Origin: Glandiceps talaboti
Lineage: Eukaryota > Hemichordata > Enteropneusta > Spengelidae
Assembly: GCF_964340395.1 (NCBI RefSeq)
Contig: NC_135557.1
Location: forward strand, 10,547,960 to 10,611,959
Length of the DNA stretch: 64,000 nucleotides
Reading direction: 5' to 3'
Under the pieces are notes generated by a model, which was given only the letters and a program-made list of their open reading frames with translations, made no database searches and was not told the DNA's origin. This document shows positions 53,301-64,000 of the stretch, piece after piece. The stretch's first letter is position 1. The number at the start of each line of letters is the position of its first letter. A program made the position numbers and the translations under genes.

Positions 53301-56300
53301 TCATGGTAACAGTAAAAAGCTACCTGGTCTCCAAGCTATTTTACTGTAGTTTTCAAACCAAATAATGTGAGAAGGTATGGAAATTTATACAAGTATTACC
53401 AGATTTGCCCCTTTGTCATTTGGGTTCCAAAACTTAACAAAAAATACTGTACAAGTGCAATGAAAATAGAACATGATGGCAATCTGAATAAAGCTAGAAG
53501 GGTTATGAAGCAAGGAGATTTGGAACATTATTTTGTTTTAATTTATCAAAACAGCTAGACCATTCCAACCATCTTATTGATCTTACAGATAGAGATACAG
53601 ATGCATTGTGGGAAAAATTGACTGCTGGAGAAAAGAAGGAATTTCAATCTTTGATTAAAGAAGGAAACATAGAGAATCTGGTGGAAGTCTGGGAACCATG
53701 GTGGAATAAACAGGTGAGAATCAATTTAGTATACAATAATGTTGAATTATGCAAATTAGAGAACTTCTTGAAAAAGCTCACTAAGGTATGAAAGTAGTCA
53801 ATGACTTGAGTCATCATGTACTTGAACGCCAGGGGTTTCAATCCAAGATATTTGCATTACTGTTACAGTGTAATTCAAATGGCCAGCGTGAAAGGAATAG
53901 ACACAACTGTGATTTTCAAGATAAACTCAATTGATAAGACCCCTGCATATAAACAGTTACACTGTTTGGAAAGTCCCATTCAAACTATCAATGCCAAGTG
54001 TGGTATCTGATGATAACAGGAGGTTGTAAAATACAAGACGTCAATATCTAAACTCAGTGAAGTTGACCTTACTAGAAACTATTGTTATAGATAATTTTGC
54101 AATACAATGGATTGAGATTGAACACAAGACATCTATTTTACAACCCCCTGTTATCAGATACCACACTCGGTGTTGATTGAATTGGACTTTCCAAAGAGTG
54201 CTAATTGTTTATACATGTATACAGGGGTTTTATCAGTTGAGTTTATCTTGAAAATTGGAGTTGTGTCTATTTATTTCATGCTAGTCATTTGAATTACACT
54301 GTATCATATCACTAGTTCCAGGAATAAACAATCCTTCAATCGAAGACATAGCTGGACCTGTTGAAGCAGCACTAAAAGTATTTTGTGTCTGAACATGTGT
54401 ATAGTTTAGATTGTAATGTGGCTGCCAATTAGTTTCCAGTTTTCAGAACTTGACAGAATAAGCTCAAGCCATCATGAAGTCTTGTTATAATTCAGGTGTA
54501 AAGTAAGAATTCTACTTTATTTTTGTTTTCCAGGATAAAAAATTAATTGAGGAGTTTGACTTCAAAGAAGACCCTAAGGAAGATTTACATCAAGAAACAG
54601 AATGTCGGTGTCCAGCTGTACTTGAAAATATTCCAAAGCTAACTGAACTTTTAAAAAGTAGGAAACCTGCAGACCGTGTACAATTTAATCTCATAGAAAT
54701 ACTGTATCCTTTGTCACATCATTAGCAAAAAAAAAACCACAAACATTTTGTATCTGAATTTTCTTACAGGGGTCAATTACCATGCTAAAAACCCAACTAT
54801 TTGCAAATGGGACATTTTATTTTTCACAATATTTATAATATTTATCAAAAATGTTTTTCTTCACATATTGCAGTTTATCACAATTCTTATTTACAACTTA
54901 CCTGGTATGTTGTTGTATGTGCTAAAATTAAGTGTGTGTGATTCACCTAGTGGTCACACACACCATATCAGCGCCCCACAAATTTAATATTTGTCAAAGT
55001 AGTACATAGTTCTTACTCATGTATTAAGTTAACATTTTTTTATTAGCGTGGTTGACAATTTTACCTGTGGTACAATTAATGTATTAATGTTCTGAGTCGA
55101 TACTGTTTATTGACACACACATTTCCTTAATATTGTTTTATTACTTTTACCTATGCCTATATTATTCACCTAGAGGTCAAACCATATCAATGTCCCACAA
55201 ATTTAGTATATGTCAAAGTAGTACATGGTTCTTATATACCATTCTACCTATCATTTTATGATGGTCATTAGGACATCTCTAGACATGCATTTAGAGGGTG
55301 ATACAACTGCCAGTCATCTACATGTACATCAAGTCTATATTATTGTTAAGCTCACACGTCCTATTATGTCACATGTTCTGATTAATAGGTCAACTTGTTG
55401 ACACAAAATGAAGTATACAATAGAAAATTTCAGGGAACACATTTTGAGTTTTTGTTTTGAACATGAGCTTTATGTAACACATATATTTAGTGGTAATGTT
55501 CTGACTTGATTCTGTTTATTGACACACATTTCCTTAACATTGTTTTATCAGTTTTACCTATGCCTATATTGTTAGATTGTACAATGGCTCACACTTTGAT
55601 CTCCCTTTACAATCTGTACAGGTAAGTAGTCTCCTTTATTAGAATTAGAAAAATTATTGTATGATTTATTTTAAGGCCTTTCTATTGAGAATGGTTCTAG
55701 ATCCCATCTACATTTACTAAGTAGAATTGTAAATAGAGTGAAATAATCATTAACCCTTTCATGACTGGAGACGAGTTTTAAATAATTTTGGGACCCAATT
55801 TATATGAATATTTTCATAATTACAATAATATTACTTTATTAGGAAGTAACATATCTTTAATTCTAGTCTAAAATGAAACTGATATATGCCAAAAACTTGC
55901 ATAAAAACAAGAATTTTGTTCAAATAATTTTGGCGGCAAAGTTTTCAGTACTGAATGGGTTAAACATTGCCATATGGATGACAAAAGGTTTTTGGATTTC
56001 TTAATTTATAAAACAACTTTAATACGTTTTTTCTACTTTCTACAAAAATCAATGTGAAACAATATTGACGAAGTCTGTTTGTAACTCAATAAATTGCAAA
56101 ACATAAAAAAGTGTCTTAAAATGTTTGTTATTGTACGTGTAATAACAAACGTTTTGCATCTTTTATCAATTTATTGACTTACAAATAAGGACTTGGTATA
56201 TGTTATTTCACAGGGTTTTTTTTCAAATTGAAATTTTAACATAGTAAAGTTGTTTTATGAATTTAAAAATTCCGTAAAAATAAATACCCAATTCTAATCA

Positions 56301-59300
56301 ATATGGCCATTTTGAATGGAATACCAATAATTGTGGAGGTTTGGGGAGCATAGAACATTGATAATTAGGATAGTAGTGTGCCCTCTGTGTTTGTCAACTT
56401 GACATTTTTTGGTAACATTGTCATAAATGATGATCAGTGACTTGCTTGATCAGTCACAGACAAGTTTATTAGTGGTCCTATTTGCATTGTGCAGTTCATC
56501 AAGGAGATTTGAACTCTGATCAGGGAAATTTACTCAAGGAAAAACGGTTCTGACTGCCAATGTTCACCACCAGTGAGTCTTCTAATGATAGCCAAATTTT
56601 GTTGTTGTGAGTCAAAATGGGAAAAGAAAAACTGGGAATTGTTGTGAGTCAGCACATAGTAAGAGATGGGGGAACACCAAATTTTGGTGCTTCATTACAA
56701 ATTGTGTGCATCAGTGGCACATCAAATTGGCTTAAAGGGCACACTGTAATCAAACATCTGTAATGAAGGGTTAGTCAAAAGTTGGCAGTAGGACTAGTCA
56801 TCATGTTGTTGCAGTTCATCACATCAATGAAGTCAAATCCCAAGTCACAATTATAAATTATGTAATACTCAGTAGTAATAGTGATTACTTGCATCAGAGC
56901 ACATATTATTGGTATTTTCATGCGTGGCAGTGTAATACTGAACATATACATAATATTATTGTATACCTCAGGTGGCATTTCAGTATACAGAAAATGACAT
57001 TAATATATGGTTAATGTAGTTTTATGAAATTAATATAAATTTATTCTTATCGTTTTGGTTAATTATATGTATTTATACTGTACCCCATAACATGTGAGTG
57101 GCAGCGTGTGGTACTCAGTACAGTTAATTCCATTAATGCAGTATTTCTTGCTGCATTTCACTCACTTTGCCAATAAAAATATGGTTGCATGCAAAGAGTA
57201 CCAGAAGCATTCATGCAAATACCCATGTGCAATACATGTACATTACCACCAGCAATCATGCAATATACAGTACCACCAGCATTCATGCAAATATCCTTGT
57301 GCAGCACACTTGCACAAACATCATGATTGGGTTTTGTTATGTAGTTGAATGTCATTATATTTTCTTTATTGTTTTTTTACCCCGACAGAGTATCTTGAAT
57401 ATTTCATTAGTTTTATCTGAAAACCAAACACACGGAAGTACAGTAGAAGCCGTACATAGTGCAATACACAGAATTAATCAGGTAGGTGTATGTGCCATGT
57501 ATGTGATTTGTGTCAATTTTATTTTATTTTGTGTACGTAGTTAATAGTGTAAATATGTGCTTCAATACTTGTACTACTCTGACTATGGAGGTGTTGAAGG
57601 GTCAGCTTCTTTTCATTGAGGCCCTCGCACATCAAATCTCAGACAACTGAGATCAAATTGACAATCACTCAAAGGTCCAATTCTCGCTACCTGCAATACA
57701 ATTCTACACATCACTGTGGAGTCAAATGGAATGAAGTCGCGCGACAACGCGTTCTAATGTCGACAACTACACTTCCGGTCGCCTATGCTAATACACAGGA
57801 ATGTTTCTTTCCTATTTTCAGTTGTAGACATCTCTTGTAATTTTGCTCTGGAAAGATACTGTACATATTTAAATTTCCCACCTCCATAATTATATGAGCT
57901 TAAAACTTGCGTTTATCTTATTTGTTACAAATTAAACTGTTTGGAAGAAACATTCACATGTATTGACATAGGCAACCAGAAGTGTAGCTGTCGACAAATG
58001 CAAGTGCGGTCGCGAGACTGCGTTCCATTTGACTCCTTAGCAATGCATAGAATTGTATTGCAGATAGCGAAAATTATGAATTCTATTCTAAAATACATTA
58101 AGACATAAAATACACACATTGTGCCATTAAGCCTCTATGTGTGACATTGTTTCAGAGGTGTCTGGTGAAATGTATTGTGAAGTCTGTTATATTGAACATT
58201 TCTTACTTCCATCACTGTAGGAGAAATCTCTCACCAGCAGTGTATCATTTACAATTTCAACACTGGTAGATGTAATAAAAATCCTAACGGGACCAAACAA
58301 AAGAGAACCTGTGTTATATGTACTAGCTGCCTTATCTGATTTACACAGACTACTCACGTCAGCCAAGAAAGTAAATGAAAAAGGTGAGGTGTCTTACAGT
58401 GTATATAGAAAGTTCTTCAAGTCTTATAGATAATGCTTTCCTGCAAAGACAGTGTAATGAATAATGGAACACTTTTGAGTATTTTACAGGAGAAATAAAG
58501 ATGCCTTGGTGTTTGACTGATGAGACACAATGTATTTACACTCACACAGACACACAGATAGACACACACAACTTTAAATGTAAGAGAAGCAATTATAGAT
58601 AATAGAGGTACAGTGGGGATGTAGAAGTAGATAAGTTAGCATGCTGATTATCAGTTGGAAAATAAACAATTAAAGACATTAAAATTATGTAATTCGTGTA
58701 TTTTTTTTCAGCAGAACCATGTTTTTTCTGCATTTTAGAAGAATTACAATGCTTTATAACTTTTCAATGTGATTAGGTAAAGGTGTGTGCAGTCTAGAAT
58801 TGAATTGTGATATCTTTATCTTTGTGTTAAAAAGATCATGTCCCATGAGTGAAACACCAAGGCAACTTAATTTCTCCTGTAAATTTAATATTCATAAATT
58901 AAATATGTTACCACTGCATCATGACCTAGTGTTCTGGTATTAGAGCAAGAGGAAACTGAAGTACTGGGAATATCCTCCAATTGGTCAGTAGGGTCAAACT
59001 GAACAACATTTCTCTAACTTTAATCAAAGTAAATTGTCATTTGATGGGTTTGAACCCATAATGCAGTAACAGGCTTGTCTGGATGGTACGTCTCCTGGTA
59101 GAGCCCCCAGTATTGAGAGTCAGGGTTATTGTAGACCAGCTAATTAGCTAACCACTTGCCCATTAGGCCAGACTTGTTGTTGGCATTCTACATGTAATCT
59201 AATGACATCAATACTTTTGTATAGGAAATCTGCGAATGTGTGTAGGCATGCATAATACAGCAGAAATATCTGAGGGTCGCCGAAAGACTGTGCGTACGTA

Positions 59301-61347
59301 TCATACATGTACACATTTTGTGTACCCCAAGAACAATTTGCAGGCACTGTATGTGCACACACATGCCATGAGGAACCATGCAGACAGATTCAAATTCTTA
59401 CTATCAAACTATATAAATCTGAGCCTGCAATGTGATGACTTTCAATAGCTTCTTTGTTTCAAGGACTTGTTTATGCTTGTGTATCAGTTTGGGTCTGATG
59501 ATGTTGTTTATATTTGCACTGAGTGGTCTGTGGGAAGCCTGTTTGTTATCTATCTCAAAATTGTTCTTGGGGAACACAAAATGTGTATGATATGCACAGT
59601 TTTTCGGTGTCCCTTCATAATTTTTGCTATATAAGGCTGACCAAAAGCTTTGATTACAAGTCTCTGAGTTCTTTGTTTGTAGAGATGAAAGCAGCAGAAC
59701 ATAAACTGACAAGTAACAGGAGTGATAGAAGTGAACATGGTACTATGAATATGAAAACACTTTTATTTCATGCTAAAAAGAAAGTGGTCTTTCTTCTGTC
59801 TTGGTGTGGTTGCCATGGGGATCTACTGAAACCACTGGCACTGGAAGTCCACATGGAATATGGTAAGTAACTTATTATTGGCTAGAATTCTGGGTAGAAT
59901 TCTGGGATTAATTAACAAAAAAAAGACATGGTGTTAATGACTGTGTGAGTAGCTTGGTTGAATTTAAAATTTCATGCCAGGACCTCATTTAGCTAGACAT
60001 GAAGAGATTCAAAGCCAAGGATAGCAACTAGACTACCAGTCTTACGACTGCAGCTAATTCTTGAAGTCTAATTTTTGCGAATGGAGTTACCAGACTAGTA
60101 TATTGTGTTCATGTACATATAGAAGACGGTGTTTTAGTCACTACTTATTTTTACTAATAACCAGACTGCTACCTTGTGTTCATGTACCAGAGAGCATTCC
60201 AGTCACGACTTATTTTTGAATGTTATGTTTTTCTAGTTCAGCAAAATAAGCAAAACCAGGTCTTAAGCAACAATTGTCAGGTTTACTTTAACACCGACGA
60301 AAACTATTAATAGCTGACCTTTGACCTTAACAACAGCGACATTCCTATTTTATACCACTGATGTTAGCACGTCTAATTTTGTCCGCGATCTTGGTGCTTA
60401 TTTGAATCATCGTGCAGATATGAGTACGCACGTTTCGAAAATATGTCAAGCTGCATCATTTGCTCTCCATAGAATTGGCCGAATTAGAAATATGTTAGAT
60501 CACACAAACACTGAAAGACTTGTGCACGCTTTTGTAACATCACATCTCGATTACTGCAACAGCTTGCTGTTCAATATCGAAGACAAGCACCTCTTTAAAC
60601 TCCAATTGCTCCAAAATTCTGCTGCACGTCTTGTCACATGCACAAAAATGCATGAGCACATCACGCCAGTAAGGCGCGGGACCTTCACTGGCTGCCTATC
60701 CACGCTAGAATTGAATTCAAAATTCTTTTCTTTGTCTATAAAATCTTACACAATCAAGCACCTGCCTATCTTTCTGATCTGATCACAGTCACAGTCCAAA
60801 GCGGTTGATACGCTCAGCGTCTGCACCCATTTTGGAGCCTGTGGACTGGGAACAGAAGCACTTTGGCTATCGTTCTTTCTATAATGCAGCTTTATGGAAT
60901 GTTTTACCTACAGAAATTAGAGTGTCACCATCTGTCGCTTCCATTAAAACATCTCTTAAAACGCACCTTTTCCAAAAGCACTATGGATAAATCATTGAAA
61001 TGTTGTCCATATCATTCTTTTTAACATTTTACATTAGTTGAACTGGTCTTACTTTTATCGTTGTATTCGAGCTGGTCTTACTTTTATCATTGTATTTTTA
61101 AATCATTTGTTATATATTTTATTATGAAGCGGTTTGATATTTTTTTGATGGAAGTCGCTATAGAAAAATAAAGTATTATTATTATCTCCTAGTTTTCATC
61201 TAATGACTTCTTAGTTTGTTTGCTTTATCCACAGTTTCTATGGCAACAGAACATGACCAACAGCAGCAGCTTCAGCACAAAATAGAAGATACCTGGGGTG
61301 ACACTAAACCCCCTAGGCAAGTGAAAAAACTCATTGAAGAAATCTGA
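50360..61347 (+). CDS. ZNHIT2: Zinc finger HIT domain-containing protein 2
   Basis: Eleven exons in phase: 50360-50442, 51323-51401, 52281-52351, 52823-52944, 53589-53713, 54534-54703, 55552-55621, 57389-57481, 58221-58383, 59683-59862, 61235-61347, coding for 422 residues (human about 400). ATG in CAGCATGG starts MADNKNSDTSCGLLLADN. The zf-HIT module follows at once: CKLCLKQFSKYTCPRC, YCSIACYKSE, HSSCSEQFYKECF, with paired Cys for two zinc ions. Then an acidic/helical linker, the family motif LVEVWEPWWNKQ, VQFNLIEILFTYAYIVRLYNG, LLSWCGCHGDLLKPLALEV and the C-terminus KPPRQVKKLIEEI. ZNHIT2 is known to bind RUVBL1/2 with the R2TP chaperone and to regulate U5 snRNP assembly. All splice sites are GT-AG. 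Introns carry many repeats, described separately. Confidence 0.94.
50740..50914. repeat. Perfect palindrome, 84-base arms, 7-base loop
   Basis: Arm 50740-50823 is the exact reverse complement of 50831-50914, separated by CCACTCC. It lies in ZNHIT2 intron 1. Part of the arm (ATAGCTCTGGAT...TCGACACG) also occurs diverged at 33005-33057. Confidence 0.97.
52987..53118. repeat. (TCTG)n microsatellite in ZNHIT2 intron
   Basis: Interrupted TTTG/TCTG units begin about 42 bases past the donor of exon 52823-52944. Confidence 0.95.
53866..54301. mobile_element. Foldback DNA transposon (MITE-like), TA target site
   Basis: The ends CAGTGTAATTCAAATG and CATTTGAATTACACTG are inverted repeats, flanked by TA on both sides (53864-53865, 54302-54303). 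The arms 53866-54045 and 54121-54301 pair over about 180 bases with mismatches. TA flanks suggest a Tc1/mariner-type donor transposase; this is inference. It lies between ZNHIT2 exons 53589-53713 and 54534-54703. Confidence 0.8.
54946..55575. repeat. Tandem duplication spanning a ZNHIT2 splice acceptor
   Basis: Block X (CACCTAG.GGTCA...CCCACAAATTTA...GTCAAAGTAGTACAT) occurs at 54946-55020 and 55167-55236. Block Y (GTTCTGA..CGAT..TGTTTATTGACACA through TTTTACCTATGCCTATATT) occurs at 55086-55165 and 55497-55572. The second Y contains the working acceptor and the start of exon 55552-55621. Confidence 0.8.
55960..56314. mobile_element. Palindromic MITE family, copy D
   Basis: GCCATATGGATG start, ATCAATATGGCCATTTT end, centre TTGTTATTGTACGTGTAATAACAA-like, with GTTTGTAACTCAATAAATTG. 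It lies in the ZNHIT2 intron after exon 55552-55621. Confidence 0.75.
60315..61187 (+). mobile_element. 5'-truncated LINE (CR1/L2-like reverse transcriptase tail)
   Basis: The plus strand encodes RDLGAYLNHRADMSTHVSKI, AASFALHRIGRIRNML, VTSHLDYCNSLLFNI and LQNSAARLVT, then after frameshifts FGYRSFYNAALWNVLPTEIR and SLKTHLFQKHYG. These are the conserved C-terminal segments of CR1/L2-type LINE polymerases. The copy lacks the catalytic palm, is frameshifted and ends near AATAAAGTATTATTATT. It lies in the last ZNHIT2 intron, in sense. Confidence 0.8.
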
Positions 61348-61393
61348 ACACTGAATGCACATGACTATCTGATTTATTTATAGAATGGAAGTA

Positions 61394-61399
61394 AATAAA
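61394..61399 (+). terminator. Polyadenylation signal of ZNHIT2
   Basis: AATAAA lies 47 bases after the TGA (61345-61347), which would give a very short 3' UTR. Confidence 0.55.
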
Positions 61400-61419
61400 A
61401 AAAATAATATTGATGAGAG

Positions 61420-64000
61420 AGACTGAGTAGCATTGTCAGATGATGATTAACATTTGTCAAAATTCATGTACCTCATTTTAAACCAAGTCATACGGTGAGC
61501 ATGTGTTCTCGCTAACAGCGCTGTTCTTATACAACAGTATACAACTTGAACTTCATTTGAATAGCAATGTGAAGAATGTGATGTTAAAGTGGCCATATAC
61601 TAGTAAATGAGGATTGGGTATTTATTTTGATACATAAAAAGAAATTGTCATGGCTTCTTACTTTTAAAAGTCAGTGTGAAACAACACTGAAAAAGTCTAT
61701 GTTTGAAACTCAATACATTGCAAAAAGCTAAAATGTGTGTTAAAATTCTGTTATTGTACGTACAATAACAAACATTTTACACATTTATTAATCTTTTGCA
61801 TGCACTTGGCATATGTTGCTTCACATTGACTTTTCAACTAGGAAGCCGTAACAAAATTGTTTTAAAAATTAATACCCAATCCTCATCTATATAGCCACTT
61901 TAAAGAGCTAAAATGATTACATACCTTCTGGGTCTGCCATAGAATCTTGGAGAATTTACTCTTCCTTCCCATGTTTTCCCTGATTTGTCTTTTTTCATTT
62001 TTTTTTCAAAAAAATGTAAACATTCAAGGAGAAATAAGTACTCTCAATCTGTATAACACCATGTCTGCATATATACAGAGAGTCCCTTCCAGATTCCCAT
62101 GCACCATCATTTGCATAATCCCAATTTTCACCTCTTCACTTCATATCCAGGAATTTGACATGTGGTGTATGGATATATACAAAAATAGGATTGATTTGTA
62201 TATTTTATTATTTCTTTCAAGTTCAAGTCGATAACTGTAGAGTAGGTAAGATCCTCCTCTGTAGTGAAAAAAGTTATAGGCCTAGGGAGTCTTTTGCATG
62301 AAAAGTCTATGGCCTAGGGAGTCTTTTGCATGAAAAATCTGAAGATTGTTTCATTTATGTTATGTATAATCAATGGAGACATGCAAGTTAAAATGTTCTC
62401 AGTTTTATTTACTTAGTAAGTCCAAACGGAGCATATATCCAAATGCATGTATTTATAACCATACCACAGCCTCCCTCACATTCTCGCAAACCAGAGTTAT
62501 TATTTCTACCACTACATTTCAAAGGCTCATTAAGAACGTTTCACTCTACAACATTTTACCCACAACTCTCTCTGATTTGTAGTGTTGGACATCATCTCCT
62601 TCAAGTCAGACAAATCTCACCAGTGTATAGGGTTTTGTAAAAACATTTTTTCCATTTGGCAATCGTAGAATTGCCACTGATGAATTTCTGAATACCCATT
62701 TTCATCGGTTCTGGTATCAGTGATTTATTGTAGAAGGAGTAGCAATTTTAGGAATTTGTCATCAGATTTTCTTGAAAGACATGCAGAATATTTGCGACGA
62801 AACTAAGGAAAATATATGCACCTGTTATGACTTTGCCAAAGATATAGATTTATTTGAATAGGTATGACAAAAGAAATTTACATACTAAAACTCATCATAC
62901 ACACTGACTACCCAAGTTATTGACACTTTGACAGTGAAAAGTGTTGTATTCACAGCACATGCTTAATTTAGTTGTTAGTTCATTTTTGTACAAAATTTAG
63001 AACTTTATTTTTGATTCCCCTAATCGTACTTTTGCTACATATTAATTAAACTTAATTTCTATGCTTAAAATGTTGAAAAGTATGGATTATTGAAAAAGTT
63101 ATAAAATAAGGAACCTCCAAGCATACCAATCGGAGAGAGTTGTGGGTAAGATATTGTACAGTGCGTTGCCGTAAAACAGGCCGAGGTTTGCGACAATGCC
63201 TCCCTCACAACTCAAAAGCGACCCAAACTAAAAGCCTAAGGAAAGAAACATAGATTTCATCAGCCACATTTTTGCCAGTGTCACCTAATTTTATAACTAA
63301 TGATAAACTTACTCAAGTATCAGAACTTTTTTCATCTATTATTTGAATAAATTTTTATTAAAGTAAATAAATAAATACAGACGTGTGTTCTTTTATTTGA
63401 AATAATAAGGAGTGATTGCAAAACAGTCAATATAGTCCTGAGAGAATACTTGTAATTGGGAATGTTCTAAGAATTGCACATTTTGATGTAGGAAAATAAA
63501 TATGAATGAATGAAATATGAACTAAACGTGTTTAGTGAAGATTATGAGACAAATATAAAAAAAATTACACCATGGGACTGTGGGATGGTTAAATGAATGA
63601 CAGGGAAGAAAATTGTTACCATGGTTCACTTCAGTGAGTTGGTTCAGCCATTGTGTGTGTCGGCTCTGGAAGCTAAAATTAAACTGCAAATAAATTTAAG
63701 AGTTAATAAAGGGAAAAAAACACGGTGGTAGATTTAAGTGTTTACATCTCCTTGAGCTGTGCAAATCGAAGCAGAATTGTCTATAGGTTCTTTCCAGTTC
63801 CACAAACGTGGCGTGTGGTATTTTCTGAGTTTGCTGTGCAGGTTTTTCAGGTGCGTTCATATCTACCGGTACTAGTGCAAGTTGAGTTAGCATGGTTGGA
63901 ATCTCCGTGATGGATAAACAATTCTGGAGTGTTCTTGAACAACACTGTTTACATTAATTTTATTCAGAATCTGTATTGGGCCCTTTATTACTACAATGTA
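61420..64000. other. Spacer downstream of ZNHIT2
   Basis: It contains MITE copy E (61584-61904) and a two-copy direct repeat with GGCCTAGGGAGTCTTTTGCA at about 62278-62340. Otherwise A/T-rich; short ORFs show no recognisable domain. Confidence 0.6.
61584..61904. mobile_element. Palindromic MITE family, copy E
   Basis: TTAAAGTGGCCATATA start and TATATAGCCACTTTAAA end, with centre TTATTGTACGTACAATAA. It is the best-preserved palindrome centre of the family. TTAA-like ends may include the target site. Confidence 0.8.

Noticed and set aside
54321-54380. Possible extra ZNHIT2 exon reading GINNPSIEDIAGPVEAALK
   Set aside because: Its frame cannot be reached from the phase-0 donor at 53713 by any AG present, and joining 53713 directly to 54534 is in phase and fits the family.

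Overview
The window looks like euchromatic DNA of an invertebrate animal. Genes are split by GT-AG introns into many short exons, AATAAA-type polyadenylation signals are present, and both introns and spacers are packed with microsatellites, foldback (inverted-repeat) elements and worn retrotransposons. The gene mix (an NB-ARC/TPR STAND protein, a type II C-type lectin with an EGF domain, a Munc13-4/BAP3 homologue, ZNHIT2) would suit an invertebrate deuterostome such as a hemichordate or lancelet, but the species cannot be fixed from sequence alone. Almost all long uninterrupted ORFs are low-complexity readings of (TATG)n, (TCTG)n, (GA)n or (TA)n. Exons were assembled by eye from homology, splice sites and intron phase.

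Layout: (1) about 1-6950, plus strand: 3' part of an NB-ARC plus TPR gene, seven exons, with the 5' end outside the window. (2) 6950-8530: spacer with a foldback element. (3) 8534-31355, minus strand: a 24-exon Munc13-4/BAP3-type gene (C2A, MHD1, MHD2, C2B), continuous in phase over 1,105 codons including the stop; only the extreme N-terminus is unassigned. One of its introns carries a 1.6-kb minisatellite. (4) 31360-35600: repeat-rich spacer. (5) 35612-40290 and 42600-48610, minus strand: two tandem copies of a membrane C-type lectin gene. The distal copy (42626-48048) is complete with six exons in phase. The proximal copy breaks off inside the lectin domain and is probably a relic. A Penelope-like retroelement fragment lies in an intron of the complete copy. 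(6) 50360-61347, plus strand: complete ZNHIT2 with 11 exons and 422 codons, whose introns hold a perfect 84-bp-arm palindrome, a foldback transposon, an internal duplication carrying a dead copy of a splice acceptor, and a LINE fragment. (7) 61420-64000: no gene recognised.

The genes do not form a pathway. They are separate loci: an innate-immunity-style ATPase, a vesicle-priming factor, cell-surface lectins and a box C/D snoRNP/R2TP-associated protein. The most striking aspect is the density of hairpin-forming DNA. At least one palindromic MITE family occurs five times, and two of those copies sit 21-24 bp downstream of consecutive splice donors of the Munc13-like gene.
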